DNA of 64,000 nt from Amycolatopsis sp. cg9 (GCF_041346945.1 NZ_CP166850.1:1550001-1614000); one strand, 5' to 3'. Positions 46,176 to 55,078 are shown, counted from the first letter of the stretch. Numbers and translations: made by a program. The notes: generated from the letters alone by a model not told the origin.

Positions 46176-46407
46176 CTGGGCTTCGTCACACTGAGTGGTG
46201 AAAATTCTCCCGTCGGACGGCCTCGGTGACTGAATCGTTCTCGTAATCGTGACCGAAACCACCGCTTCTTTCGATTGCCCCCCGGCGATCGAGGGAGCAA
46301 GGTCTATCCATCCGTGCGATGGCGCGCGCGTTCCGTGCGCATTTCCGTCCGCGCGTGCACCACCACCAAGACGGGGAAAAAAGCGCACCGAAAGGTTCCG
46401 CGAAACA

Positions 46408-47556
46408 GTGACTACCTCCACGATCAGCAAGCCACAGCCGTCCGGCCAACCCGACGACGGCTTCCGACCGGGTCTGGAGGGCGTCGTCGCCTTCCACACC
46501 GAAATCGCCGAACCCGACCGGGACGGCGGTGCGCTGCGCTACCGCGGCGTCGACATCGAGGACCTCGCCGGCAAGGTGACCTTCGGTGACGTGTGGGGCC
46601 TCCTCGTGGACGGCCGGTTCGGCCACGGCCTCCCGCCGGCCGAGCCGTTCCCGCTGCCGGTGCACACCGGCGACGTCCGGGTGGACGTCCAGGCCGCGCT
46701 GGCCATGCTCGCGCCGATCTGGGGCTACCGCCCGCTGCTCGACATCACCGACGAAGAGGCCCGCGAACAGCTGGCCCGCGCCTCGGTGATGGCCCTCTCC
46801 TACGTCGCGCAGTCGGCGCGCGGCATCGGCCAGCCCGCCGTGCCGCAGGCGCGCGTCGACGAGGCCCACTCGATCACCGAGCGGTTCCTGATCCGCTGGC
46901 GCGGCGAGCCCGACCCGGCGCACGTCAAGGCACTCGACGCGTACTGGGTGTCGGCCGCTGAGCACGGCCTCAACGCCTCGACCTTCACCGCGCGCGTCAT
47001 CGCCTCCACCGGCGCCGACGTCGCGGCGGCCATGTCCGGCGCCATCGGCGCGATGTCGGGCCCGCTGCACGGCGGCGCGCCGGCGCGCGTGCTGCCGATG
47101 ATCGAAGAGGTCGAACGCTCCGGCGACCCGGCCGGCCTGGTGAAGGGCATCCTGGACCGCAAGGAACGCCTGATGGGCTTCGGCCACCGCGTCTACCGCG
47201 CCGAAGACCCGCGGGCGCGCGTGCTGCGCCGGACGTGCAAGGAGCTCGGCGCGACCCGCTACGAGGCGGCCGCGGCGCTGGAGCAGGCGGCGCTGAAGGA
47301 GCTGCGCGAGCGGCGCCCGGACCACCCGATCGAGACGAACGTCGAGTTCTGGGCCGCGGTCATCCTGGACTTCGCCCAGGTCCCGCCGCACATGATGCCC
47401 GCGATGTTCAGCTCGGCCCGCACCGCCGGCTGGGCCGCGCACATCCTGGAGCAGAAGCGCACCGGACGTCTGGTGCGGCCGTCGGCCAAGTACGTCGGCC
47501 CGGCGCCCCGCACCCCCGAGGACGTCGAGGGCTGGGAACTGGTCACCAAGCACTGA
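46408..47556 (+). CDS. Citrate synthase 2 (CitA-like)
   Basis: A 382-residue short citrate synthase lacking the N-terminal beta domain of gltA. Motifs P-L-H-G-G-A-P-A-R-V-L (~212) and M-G-F-G-H-R-V-Y-R-A-E-D-P-R-A (~251) are conserved. Where gltA has N-V-D-F-Y-T-G, this protein reads N-V-E-F-W-A-A, so the catalytic Asp position is Glu. GTG start after AAAGG. Mycobacterial and streptomycete citrate synthase 2 proteins look similar. It may be a methylcitrate or citrate synthase variant. Ends before the parS-like palindrome pair. Confidence 0.87.
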   Translation: MTTSTISKPQPSGQPDDGFRPGLEGVVAFHTEIAEPDRDGGALRYRGVDIEDLAGKVTFGDVWGLLVDGRFGHGLPPAEPFPLPVHTGDVRVDVQAALAMLAPIWGYRPLLDITDEEAREQLARASVMALSYVAQSARGIGQPAVPQARVDEAHSITERFLIRWRGEPDPAHVKALDAYWVSAAEHGLNASTFTARVIASTGADVAAAMSGAIGAMSGPLHGGAPARVLPMIEEVERSGDPAGLVKGILDRKERLMGFGHRVYRAEDPRARVLRRTCKELGATRYEAAAALEQAALKELRERRPDHPIETNVEFWAAVILDFAQVPPHMMPAMFSSARTAGWAAHILEQKRTGRLVRPSAKYVGPAPRTPEDVEGWELVTKH

Positions 47557-47570
47557 CCCCCGTACCCGCG

Positions 47571-47627
47571 CACTTTCACGTGAAAGTGAACCGGAGGAAC
47601 CCTCCACCTCACTTTCACGTGAAAGTG
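47571..47627. terminator. Two parS-like palindromes between convergent genes
   Basis: CACTTTCACGTGAAAGTG occurs at 47571-47588 and 47610-47627, centres 39 bp apart, with a small GGAGG/CCTCC inverted repeat between. The 12-bp core TTTCACGTGAAA equals the core of the ParB site (GTTTCACGTGAAAC), but the flanking bases differ. The stop codon of the minus-strand TetR gene (47615-47617) lies inside the second palindrome. Most likely a bidirectional terminator repeat. Confidence 0.7.
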
Positions 47628-48220
47628 CCGGCTTGGTCGTGGGCGGCGGTGGCGGCGAGCATTGCCGTGAGCTGGTCGACCAGCCACGTGTCCAGGTGCT
47701 CGTGCGGGAGCGTGCGTTCCTGGAGCCAGGACAAGAGGGCGCCCTCGACGACGGCGGTCCAGCAGCGCAGGGTGAGAGACAGCAGGGGCGAGGGATCGGT
47801 GACGCCGAGGGCGTCCAGGATCAGGGCCACCGCGCGGTTGCGGACCTCGTCGATCGCCGCGTCCGTGTCCGACGTCGCGATCACCGAACCGCTGCGCAGC
47901 AACGCGATGTACCCGGCCCGGTAGTGGTCGGCGACGTCGATCAGGCCGCGGACAGCCGCCTTCAACCGGGCTTCGGGCGGGCCTTCCTCGAGCCCGGCCA
48001 GGCCGTCGATGAGGCCGTCGGTGACCGTGCGCAGGGCCTGCACCTGCAGCTCGCGCAGGCTCGGGAAGTACCGGTAGAACAACGGCCTCGAAACCTCGGC
48101 GCGCGCGACGATGTCGTCCACCGTGACCAGTTCCGGCGCCCGCGAGCCGAACAGGTCGAGCGCGGCGCGGATCAGGTCGTCGCGGCGGGCCTGCGGCGAC
48201 ATCCGCCGCGGGCGGCTCAC
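47615..48220 (-). CDS. TetR family regulator coupled to the EphD-like gene
   Basis: A 201-residue regulator: helix-turn-helix V-T-V-D-D-I-V-A-R-A-E-V-S-R-P-L-F-Y-R-Y-F-P-S (~32-54). GTG start overlaps the stop of the fusion gene (GTGA), so it is translated after it from one mRNA. Its stop lies in a palindrome. Confidence 0.87.
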   Translation of the reverse strand: MSRPRRMSPQARRDDLIRAALDLFGSRAPELVTVDDIVARAEVSRPLFYRYFPSLRELQVQALRTVTDGLIDGLAGLEEGPPEARLKAAVRGLIDVADHYRAGYIALLRSGSVIATSDTDAAIDEVRNRAVALILDALGVTDPSPLLSLTLRCWTAVVEGALLSWLQERTLPHEHLDTWLVDQLTAMLAATAAHDQAGTFT

Positions 48221-49926
48221 GGCGTCAGGTCCAGCTTCGCCGCCGCACGCAGCAATCCGGGCGTCAGTCGCGAAAGGACCAGCGCCACCTTCGCCTCCGG
48301 AGTGGACGGTGCGATCGCGGTGTCCTTCTCCACCGCTCGCAGGATGTCCTTCGCGACGCCCTCCGGGCCGAACCCGCGTCGCGCGTAGAGCTTGGAGCTC
48401 TGCTGCTGACGCCGTCGCTGCTCCGCTTCGGACACCCCGACGAACGTCGTCGTGTTGGTGATGTTGGTCTTCACGATCCCCGGGCACACCGCCGTGACGC
48501 CGATCCGGTGCGCGGCCAGCTCGGCGCGCAGGCCGACGCTCAGCGCCAGCACGGCGGACTTCGTCGTGGCGTACGCGGTCAGGATCTTCGACGGCAGGTA
48601 GGCGGCCGCGGAGGCGAGGTTGACGATCTGGCCGCCTTCCCCGCGCTCGGCGAGCATCGGCGCGAACGCGCGGCAGCCGTGGATCACGCCCCACAGGTTG
48701 ACGTCGATGACGCGCTCCCAGTCCTCGACGGACGTGTCGAGGAACGGACCGGACATCCCGATGCCGGCGTTGTTGACCACGATGTCCGGGACGCCGTGGT
48801 TGTCGCGGACGTCCTGGGCGAAGCGGTGCACGGCCTCGCCGTCCGAAGAGTCCACTGTGTACTCGGCGACGCCGTGTCCGTCCAGCAGCTTCAGGGTTTC
48901 CGCCGCCGCGGCCTGGTCGATGTCGGTGACGATGACGTCGGCACCTTCGGCGGCGAAGGCGAGCGCGGTGGCCCGGCCGATCCCGCTGCCGGCGCCGGTG
49001 ACGACGACCAGCTTGTGCGCGAAGCGGCCGGTCCCCACGCGCGCCTGGCGCAGGGCCCGGCTTTCGGCGCCGGTCTCGGCGTACTCGATCAGCTCGGCGG
49101 CGGCGCGGGCGACCACGTCCGGCTTGGCGCGGGTGACCCAGTGCGTCCCGACGATCAGCCGGATCCGCAGGTCCGGCACCCAGCGGGCGACCTCGGTCTG
49201 CAGCGGGGTCGTGACGTAGGCGTCGCCGGTCGGGGCCAGCACCTGCACCGGGACGTCGGCGGGCCGCGGGGCGGGCCGCGAAAGCCGGGTGAACATGTTG
49301 GCGCGGTAGAGCTCGAGCCCGTGTTGGCCGTCGGACTTGTCCGGGGGCGCCGCGTCGGGTTCCATGCGCTGGATCTGCTTGCCCAGCAGGCCGGTGCGCC
49401 ACAGCACGTCCGGGATCAGCGGGAGCTGGAACGCGAGGATGTACCACGAGTGCAGGAACTGGCTCAGCGCGTTCTTGAGGCGCTTCGGTGTCGGGCGCGT
49501 GAGCTGCGCGCGGAACCAGGCGCCCGCGTGGTCGAGGCTCGGCCCGGAGATCGACGTGTAGGACGCGATCCGGCCGCACAGCCCGTCGCCGGTGACGGCG
49601 TGCCAGGTCTGGATCGAGCCCCAGTCGTGGGCGACCAGGTGCACCTTCCCGGCCGGCTGCACCGCCTCGACGACCGCGCGCAGGTCGTCGGCCAGCTGGT
49701 CCAGCCGGTAGGACGAGCGTCCCGATGGCTTGTCCGACTGTCCGGCCCCGCGCACGTCGTAGGTGACGATGCGGTGCTTCGCCCCGAGTGCGGCAGCCAC
49801 CCCGCCCCACATCGAGCTGTTGTCCGGGTAGCCGTGCACGAGCACGACCGTGGGCCCGTCGTCGCGGCCGTCGATGTGGACCGAGAGGCGGACACCGTCG
49901 CTGGCGGTCACCCACTTGTGAGACAT
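48217..49926 (-). CDS. Alpha/beta hydrolase - SDR fusion, EphD-like
   Basis: A 569-residue two-domain enzyme. Residues ~1-290: alpha/beta hydrolase of epoxide-hydrolase type with H-G-Y-P-D-N-S (~30), nucleophile Asp in V-A-H-D-W-G (~99) and a late H-W-V-T (~265). Residues ~302-569: short-chain dehydrogenase with cofactor motif V-T-G-A-G-S-G-I-G-R-A-T (~308-319), N-N-A-G-I (~385) and Y-x-x-x-K in Y-A-T-T-K (~448). The same order occurs in mycobacterial EphD, linked to modification of mycolic-acid lipids. It is followed by its TetR gene. Substrate here unknown. Confidence 0.87.
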   Translation of the reverse strand: MSHKWVTASDGVRLSVHIDGRDDGPTVVLVHGYPDNSSMWGGVAAALGAKHRIVTYDVRGAGQSDKPSGRSSYRLDQLADDLRAVVEAVQPAGKVHLVAHDWGSIQTWHAVTGDGLCGRIASYTSISGPSLDHAGAWFRAQLTRPTPKRLKNALSQFLHSWYILAFQLPLIPDVLWRTGLLGKQIQRMEPDAAPPDKSDGQHGLELYRANMFTRLSRPAPRPADVPVQVLAPTGDAYVTTPLQTEVARWVPDLRIRLIVGTHWVTRAKPDVVARAAAELIEYAETGAESRALRQARVGTGRFAHKLVVVTGAGSGIGRATALAFAAEGADVIVTDIDQAAAAETLKLLDGHGVAEYTVDSSDGEAVHRFAQDVRDNHGVPDIVVNNAGIGMSGPFLDTSVEDWERVIDVNLWGVIHGCRAFAPMLAERGEGGQIVNLASAAAYLPSKILTAYATTKSAVLALSVGLRAELAAHRIGVTAVCPGIVKTNITNTTTFVGVSEAEQRRRQQQSSKLYARRGFGPEGVAKDILRAVEKDTAIAPSTPEAKVALVLSRLTPGLLRAAAKLDLTP

Positions 49927-50073
49927 TCTGTCATGTTAGACAACCTGTCAACAGCGCTGTTCACCCACGCGGCGGCTGGCGGCGGCTCCCCGTTCATGCA
50001 TGGCCGCCGTTTTTGCTTGTATGACAGCGTTTTCGTGGTTTCCCGTGGAACCAAGCGGACCGGCTGACGTCGG

Positions 50074-50093
50074 TGTCCACCGAACGGTGGACA
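50074..50093. promoter_or_regulatory. Perfect 9-bp inverted repeat before the ABC exporter operon
   Basis: TGTCCACCG-AA-CGGTGGACA, 57 bp upstream of the ATPase ATG at 50151. A likely operator, possibly for the response regulator encoded at the end of the same operon, whose LuxR-type domain prefers such palindromes. Confidence 0.55.
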
Positions 50094-50150
50094 GCCGGAT
50101 TCAGCTGAGCGTTGCTCACGATCGAGGCCGCGAGCGGCCAGGCTTGAGCC

Positions 50151-50990
50151 ATGACCACAGCAGTGAGCGTGCGCGGCCTGCGCAAGCAGTACCCCGGTCA
50201 CCTGGCCGTGGCCGGGCTGGACCTGGACATCGCCCGGGGCGAGGTGTTCGCCCTGCTCGGCCCGAACGGCGCCGGGAAGACCACGACCGTCGAGATCCTG
50301 GAGGGCCACCGCCAGCGCACCGCCGGTGACGTCACCGTGCTCGGGGAGGACCCCGGCAAGGCCGGCCGCGCGTGGCGGTCGCGGATCGGCATCGTCCTGC
50401 AGACCGCCAACGACGCCGCCGAGCTGAGCGTCGCGGAGACCGTGCGGCACTTCGCGAAGTACTACCCCGACCCGCGCGACCCGGACGAAGTCATCGACAA
50501 GGTCGGGCTCACCGCGAAGGCCGGGACCCGCGTGAAGTCGCTCTCGGGCGGGCAGCGGCGCCGCGTCGACGTCGCGCTCGGCATCATCGGACGGCCCGAA
50601 CTGCTCTTCCTCGACGAGCCGACCACCGGCTTCGACCCCGAGGCGCGACGGCAGTTCTGGACGCTCATCGGCGACCTCGCCGACGAGGGCACCACGATCC
50701 TGCTCACCACCCACTACCTCGACGAGGCCGAGGCGCTCGCCGACCGCGTCGCCGTGATCGCGCGCGGCGAGATCGTCGCGCAGGACACCCCGCGCAACCT
50801 CGGCGGCCGGGCCGTCGCCGAGGCCACCGTGCGGTGGGTGGACGAACGCGGCGAGCACGTCGAGCGCACGGCGTACCCGACCAAACTCGTCACCGAGCTC
50901 TCCGCGGGGGGTAGGGAGCTCGCGAACCTGACCGTGACCAGGCCGAGCCTGGAGGACATCTACCTGGACCTGATCGGAGACAAAGCATGA
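50151..50990 (+). CDS. ABC exporter ATP-binding protein (DrrA-like)
   Basis: A 279-residue ATPase. Walker A G-P-N-G-A-G-K-T-T-T (~39), signature L-S-G-G-Q-R-R-R-V (~136), Walker B L-L-F-L-D-E-P-T-T-G-F-D-P (~155), H-loop T-T-H-Y-L (~190). Overlaps the permease by ATGA. First gene of a four-gene operon with a permease and a two-component system, a layout typical of bacitracin- or drug-responsive exporters. Confidence 0.88.
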   Translation: MTTAVSVRGLRKQYPGHLAVAGLDLDIARGEVFALLGPNGAGKTTTVEILEGHRQRTAGDVTVLGEDPGKAGRAWRSRIGIVLQTANDAAELSVAETVRHFAKYYPDPRDPDEVIDKVGLTAKAGTRVKSLSGGQRRRVDVALGIIGRPELLFLDEPTTGFDPEARRQFWTLIGDLADEGTTILLTTHYLDEAEALADRVAVIARGEIVAQDTPRNLGGRAVAEATVRWVDERGEHVERTAYPTKLVTELSAGGRELANLTVTRPSLEDIYLDLIGDKA

Positions 50991-51796
50991 CCACCCTCGC
51001 CCTACCCGGCGCGCTTTCACTGGGGCTGGCCCGCGGCGGCACCGAGCTGCGGCAGTTCTTCCGGCACAAGGAACAGGTGGTCTTCACCTTCTCCCTGCCC
51101 GCGGTGCTGATGATCCTGCTCGGGTCCATCCTGGACGGTCCGACCGCGCTCGAGGGCGTCACCTCCGGGCAGCTGCTCGCGGCCGGGATGATCGGCTCCG
51201 GCATCGTCTCGACGTCGTTCAACAGCATCGCGACCGGCGTCTCCGGCGACCGCGAATCCGGGGCCCTCAAACGCCTGCGCGGCACGCCGATGCCGCCGGC
51301 GTCCTACTTCATCGGCAAGATGGTGCTGGTCGCGGTGTCCAGCCTGGCCCAGACCGTGCTGATGGCCGGCGTCGCGGTGCTGCTCTTCGGGCTCGAACTG
51401 CCGTCCGACCCGGCGAAGTGGCTGACGCTGCTGTGGGTGTTCGCGCTCGGCATCGTCTCCTGCACGCTGCTCGGGATCGCGATCAGCGCGCTCGCCAAGT
51501 CCACCAACGGCGCGGTCGCCATCGTGCAGATGCTGTACTTGGTGCTGCAGTTCATCTCGGGGGTGTTCGTCTCGCCGATCACCAACCTGCCGAAAGTTAT
51601 GGTGGACGTCGCTTCGTTCTTCCCCCTGAAGTGGATTTGCCAGGGCTTCCGGTCGGTGTTCCTGCCGGACGCCGCGGTGCGGATGGAGATGGCTGGGTCA
51701 TGGGAGCTCCCGCGGGTGGCGCTGGTGCTGGGGATCTGGTGCGTGGTGGGCGCGGTGCTGGCGCGGCTGACGTTCCGGTGGACCGACGCGAAGTGA
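50987..51796 (+). CDS. ABC-2 exporter permease
   Basis: A 269-residue membrane protein with about six helices. The segment E-S-G-A-L-K-R-L-R-G-T-P-M-P (~88-101) is the conserved cytoplasmic element of DrrB/YhaP-type ABC-2 permeases. Overlaps the ATPase (ATGA) and the histidine kinase (GTGA). Confidence 0.88.
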   Translation: MTTLALPGALSLGLARGGTELRQFFRHKEQVVFTFSLPAVLMILLGSILDGPTALEGVTSGQLLAAGMIGSGIVSTSFNSIATGVSGDRESGALKRLRGTPMPPASYFIGKMVLVAVSSLAQTVLMAGVAVLLFGLELPSDPAKWLTLLWVFALGIVSCTLLGIAISALAKSTNGAVAIVQMLYLVLQFISGVFVSPITNLPKVMVDVASFFPLKWICQGFRSVFLPDAAVRMEMAGSWELPRVALVLGIWCVVGAVLARLTFRWTDAK

Positions 51797-52950
51797 AGGA
51801 CGCCTGGGACCGGTTCAACTGGCTCTGGGAGATCCTCTTCGCGGTGGCGTACCTGGCCACGACGGTGCTGGTGGTGCTGGACGAAGCCGATCCGGTGCGC
51901 ACCGCCGTCGCGGTCGGGGCGCTCACCGCGCTCGCGCTGACCTACCTGCTGTGGGGCCGCCGGGTCGTGCGCGACGAGGGGCACCTGCCGCAGCGGTGGA
52001 CGCTGGCGCTCGTGGTCCTGGCGCTGGTCGCGGTCGCGATGTTCGCCAACACGACGACCAGCTTCATCCTGTTCATGGTGTGCCCGCTGCTGTTCTCGAC
52101 GCTCGAGTTCCGGCCGGCCGCGGTGCTGACGACGATCGCGATCCTGCTGAGCCCGGCGTCGGCGGTCCTCAACGACGGGCTGGCCGGGCCGACGCTGCAC
52201 ATCCTGCTGCCGATGACCGCGATCCTGATCGTCTTCGGGATCCTGTCCGGCAAGTTCATCCTGCACGTCATCGAGGAGAGCCGGGCGCGGGCGGACCTGA
52301 TCGCCCGGCTCGAAGCGAGCCAGGCCGAAGTCGCCCGCCTCTCCCGGGAAGCGGGCACCGCGGCCGAACGCGAACGCCTTGCGCGGGAGATCCACGACAC
52401 GCTCGCGCAGGGGTTCACCAGCATCGTCACCCTCGCCCAGGCCATCGAGTCCGAAGTGGACGCCGACCCGGCCGCGGCGCGGCGGCACGCCGAACTGGCC
52501 GCCCGGACCGCGCGCGACAACCTCACCGAGGCCCGCGCGATGGTCGCCGCGCTGGCCCCGGCCGACCTGACCGCCGGCTCGCTCGTCGACGCCGTCCGGC
52601 GGCAGGCCGACCGGCTGGCGGACGAGACGGGCCTCACCGTGCGGTACGAAGTGGACGGTGCGCTGCCGGCGCTGCCCATGGCCGGTGAAGTCGTCCTGCT
52701 GCGGGGCGCGCAGGAGGCGCTGAACAACGTCCGGCGGCACGCGGCCGCGTCGGCGGTTTCGGTCACCCTGTCCGTTGTGGACGATTCGGTCCGGCTGTCC
52801 GTCCGCGACGACGGCGCCGGCTTCGCCCCGGACCGCGCCGACGGGTTCGGGCTGCGGGGCATGCGGTCCCGCGCCGAGCAGGTCGGTGGCAGACTGAGCG
52901 TCCGGAGCGGCCCCAGCGGCACCGAACTCAACTTGGAGGTGCCCGCTTGA
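51793..52950 (+). CDS. Sensor histidine kinase (NarL/DesK-type, HisKA_3)
   Basis: A 385-residue membrane kinase: about six helices in residues 8-165, a short coiled coil, then the phosphorylation motif L-A-R-E-I-H-D-T-L-A-Q-G-F (~196-208) with the His, and a HATPase domain with A-L-N-N-V-R-R-H-A (~310) and G-F-G-L-R-G-M-R-S-R-A (~353). GTG start by GTGA overlap with the permease. No large extracellular sensor domain, so it may sense within the membrane or through the exporter. Contains two GTCCNNWGTGGAC sites. Confidence 0.88.
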   Translation: MKDAWDRFNWLWEILFAVAYLATTVLVVLDEADPVRTAVAVGALTALALTYLLWGRRVVRDEGHLPQRWTLALVVLALVAVAMFANTTTSFILFMVCPLLFSTLEFRPAAVLTTIAILLSPASAVLNDGLAGPTLHILLPMTAILIVFGILSGKFILHVIEESRARADLIARLEASQAEVARLSREAGTAAERERLAREIHDTLAQGFTSIVTLAQAIESEVDADPAAARRHAELAARTARDNLTEARAMVAALAPADLTAGSLVDAVRRQADRLADETGLTVRYEVDGALPALPMAGEVVLLRGAQEALNNVRRHAAASAVSVTLSVVDDSVRLSVRDDGAGFAPDRADGFGLRGMRSRAEQVGGRLSVRSGPSGTELNLEVPA

Positions 52951-53567
52951 TCCGCGTCCTGCTGGTCGACGACCACCCGGTCGTCCGCGAAGGTCTCCGC
53001 GGCATGCTCGAAGCCGAACCCGACCTGACGGTGGTCGGCGAAGCGGGCTCCGGCGACGAAGCCGTCGCGCTCGACCGCGTCGCCGAACCCGACGTCGTGC
53101 TGATGGACCTGCGGATGCCCGGCCTCGACGGTGTCGGCGCCACCAAGCGGATCCTGCGTGACCGGCCCACCCGCCGGGTCGTCGTGCTCACGACGTACGA
53201 AACGGACGCCGACATCCTGCGCGCGGTCGAGGCCGGCGCGTCCGGCTACCTGCTGAAGGACGCGTCCCGCACGGAACTGGCGAACGCGATCCGCGCGGCG
53301 GCCCGCGGCGAGACGGTGCTGGCGCCGTCGGTGGCGGGCAAGCTGGTGAACCGGGTCCGCAACCCGGAGCCGCAACCGCTTTCGGCGCGCGAGGTGGAGG
53401 TGCTGCGGCTGGTCGCGAAGGGCGGCACGAACGCCGACATCGGCCGCGCGCTGCACATCAGCGAAGCGACGGTGAAAACGCACCTCCTCCGGGTCTTCGG
53501 CAAGCTGGGCGTCTCGGACCGCACGGCCGCGGTGACGACGGCGATGGCGAGGAACCTGCTCGGCTGA
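52947..53567 (+). CDS. NarL/LuxR-type response regulator
   Basis: A 206-residue regulator. Receiver domain: acidic D-D-H (~8), phospho-acceptor Asp in V-L-M-D-L-R-M-P (~52), Lys in L-L-K-D (~102). The C-terminal LuxR-type helix-turn-helix covers ~142-206 (L-S-A-R-E-V-E-V-L-R-L-V, then N-A-D-I-G-R-A-L-H-I-S-E-A-T-V-K-T-H). TTG start (TTGA overlap) supported by GGAGG 8 bp upstream. Its TGA stop is the first part of a palindrome. Confidence 0.9.
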   Translation: MIRVLLVDDHPVVREGLRGMLEAEPDLTVVGEAGSGDEAVALDRVAEPDVVLMDLRMPGLDGVGATKRILRDRPTRRVVVLTTYETDADILRAVEAGASGYLLKDASRTELANAIRAAARGETVLAPSVAGKLVNRVRNPEPQPLSAREVEVLRLVAKGGTNADIGRALHISEATVKTHLLRVFGKLGVSDRTAAVTTAMARNLLG

Positions 53568-53640
53568 AGGGGACGTTGCCGGCATCTGATGCGACGAAAG
53601 TCCCCTTCAGCTCATCACATGCACTGAACGTCCCCTTCAG
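53564..53640. repeat. Three-arm palindromic repeat after the two-component operon
   Basis: CTGAAGGGGAC (53564-53574) can pair with either of two GTCCCCTTCAG copies (53600-53610 and 53630-53640). The two right arms sit in ~28-bp direct repeats starting CAT...ATGC. The TGA of the response regulator is within the left arm. Alternative hairpins make it a candidate attenuator or terminator ahead of the serine hydrolase gene at 53689. Confidence 0.7.
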
Positions 53641-53688
53641 CGCGGCCCGGGACCTGCTTCTCCCGCCGCCGCGCGGCAGAATGCCTTC

Positions 53689-55029
53689 ATGCTTGAGTCG
53701 ACCGAACACGCCCTGCTCCGCCGGATCGCCCACGAGCAGGCCGCCTGCCGGGCGCCGTCGCTGGTCGCCGCCGTGGTGCGGGACGGCGAAATCGTCTGGT
53801 CCGGTGGCCGGGGGCGCGTCGGGGACGCGCGGCCCGGCACCGACACCCAGTACCGGCTGGGCTCGATCACCAAGACCATCGTGGCCACCGCCGTCATGCG
53901 GCTGCGCGACGAAGGCCTCCTCGACCTCAACGACCCGCTCGAAAAGCACGTCCCCGGCACGCCGTTCGGCGCCGCCACCGTCGCCCAGCTGCTGTCCCAC
54001 ACCTCCGGCCTGACGTCCGAATCGCCGGGCCTGTGGTGGGAGCGGACCCCGGGCGCCGACTGGGACGCCCTCGTCGGGAGCCTCGCCGAGGGCGCGACCA
54101 AGCACCGGCCGGGCGCGAAGTTCCACTACTCGAACGTCGGCTACGGCGTGCTCGGCGAGCTCGTCTCGCGCCTCCGCGGCAAGGGCTGGCTCTCCGTGCT
54201 CGACGAGGAGGTCCTCGGCCCGCTCGGGATGACCCGCACCACCCCGCACCCGACCGGCGAGCACGCCGACGGCTTCGCCGTGCACCCCTTCGCCGACGTC
54301 CTGCTGCCCGAGCCGAGCCCGGACGCCGGCGCGATGGCGCCCGCCGGGCAGCTGTGGTCGACCGCGCGGGACCTCGGCCGCTGGACGGCGTTCCTCGGCG
54401 GCCACGGCGGCGGGGTCCTGGCGCCGGAGACCATCGAGGAAATGCGGACCATGGTCACCGTCGACGACACCGACGTGTGGACGACCGGCTTCGGGCTCGG
54501 CCTGATGCTCGTGCGCTACGGCGGCCGCCGGCTGGCCGGGCACACCGGCTCGATGCCCGGCTTCCTCGCCGTCACGCTGGTCGACCCGGTCGCGCAGACC
54601 GGCGCGCTGGTGCTCACGAACTCGACGTCCGGCGTCGGCATCACCCAGCTCTGCCTGGACCTGATCACGACGACCGACGAGCGGGAACCACGCTTGCCCC
54701 TCGAATGGGAGCCCGCTCCCGTCGACCCGGAGCTGCTGGCGCTGACCGGGCTCTGGCACTGGGGCCCGACGCCGTACCACCTGCGCGTCCAGGGCGAAGG
54801 GCAGCTCCTGCTGGCGCCGGTCGAGGGCGCCGGGCGCAGCTCGCGCTTCCGCGTGACCGGGAAGGACACCTACGTCGGCCTCGACGGCTACTACTCCGGC
54901 GAGACGCTCGAGGTGGGCCGCAACGCCGACGGCGTGGCCACCCACCTCGACCTGGCGACGTTCGTCTTCACGCGCACGCCGTACGACCCGGCCGCGCCGG
55001 TCCCGGGCGGCGTCGAGGACTGGCGCTGA
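53689..55029 (+). CDS. Serine hydrolase, class C beta-lactamase fold
   Basis: A 446-residue cytoplasmic-looking protein (no signal peptide). Catalytic S-x-x-K in G-S-I-T-K-T-I (~60-66), second motif Y-S-N (~147), third motif H-T-G-S (~286). A C-terminal ~110-residue beta domain follows. This family includes esterases, D-aminopeptidases and penicillin-binding relatives; antibiotic resistance is not implied. Monocistronic and closed by a 13-bp hairpin. Confidence 0.87.
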   Translation: MLESTEHALLRRIAHEQAACRAPSLVAAVVRDGEIVWSGGRGRVGDARPGTDTQYRLGSITKTIVATAVMRLRDEGLLDLNDPLEKHVPGTPFGAATVAQLLSHTSGLTSESPGLWWERTPGADWDALVGSLAEGATKHRPGAKFHYSNVGYGVLGELVSRLRGKGWLSVLDEEVLGPLGMTRTTPHPTGEHADGFAVHPFADVLLPEPSPDAGAMAPAGQLWSTARDLGRWTAFLGGHGGGVLAPETIEEMRTMVTVDDTDVWTTGFGLGLMLVRYGGRRLAGHTGSMPGFLAVTLVDPVAQTGALVLTNSTSGVGITQLCLDLITTTDEREPRLPLEWEPAPVDPELLALTGLWHWGPTPYHLRVQGEGQLLLAPVEGAGRSSRFRVTGKDTYVGLDGYYSGETLEVGRNADGVATHLDLATFVFTRTPYDPAAPVPGGVEDWR

Positions 55030-55037
55030 GGGGAGCC

Positions 55038-55078
55038 GGGCCCCGCTCACACCCCCAGGGCGGTGGTGAGCGGGGCCC
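55038..55078. terminator. Perfect 13-bp hairpin between convergent genes
   Basis: GGGCCCCGCTCAC (55038-55050) pairs with 55066-55078 around a 15-nt loop. The minus-strand gene's stop codon begins at 55079, immediately next to the arm. Confidence 0.78.

Noticed and set aside
47571..47627. True chromosomal parS sites
   Set aside because: Flanking bases differ from the parS consensus, they sit at a convergent terminator position, and no parAB, gid or oriC genes are near.
53689..55029. Beta-lactam resistance gene
   Set aside because: The S-x-x-K family member lacks a signal peptide and has an extra domain, more like an esterase or peptidase relative.
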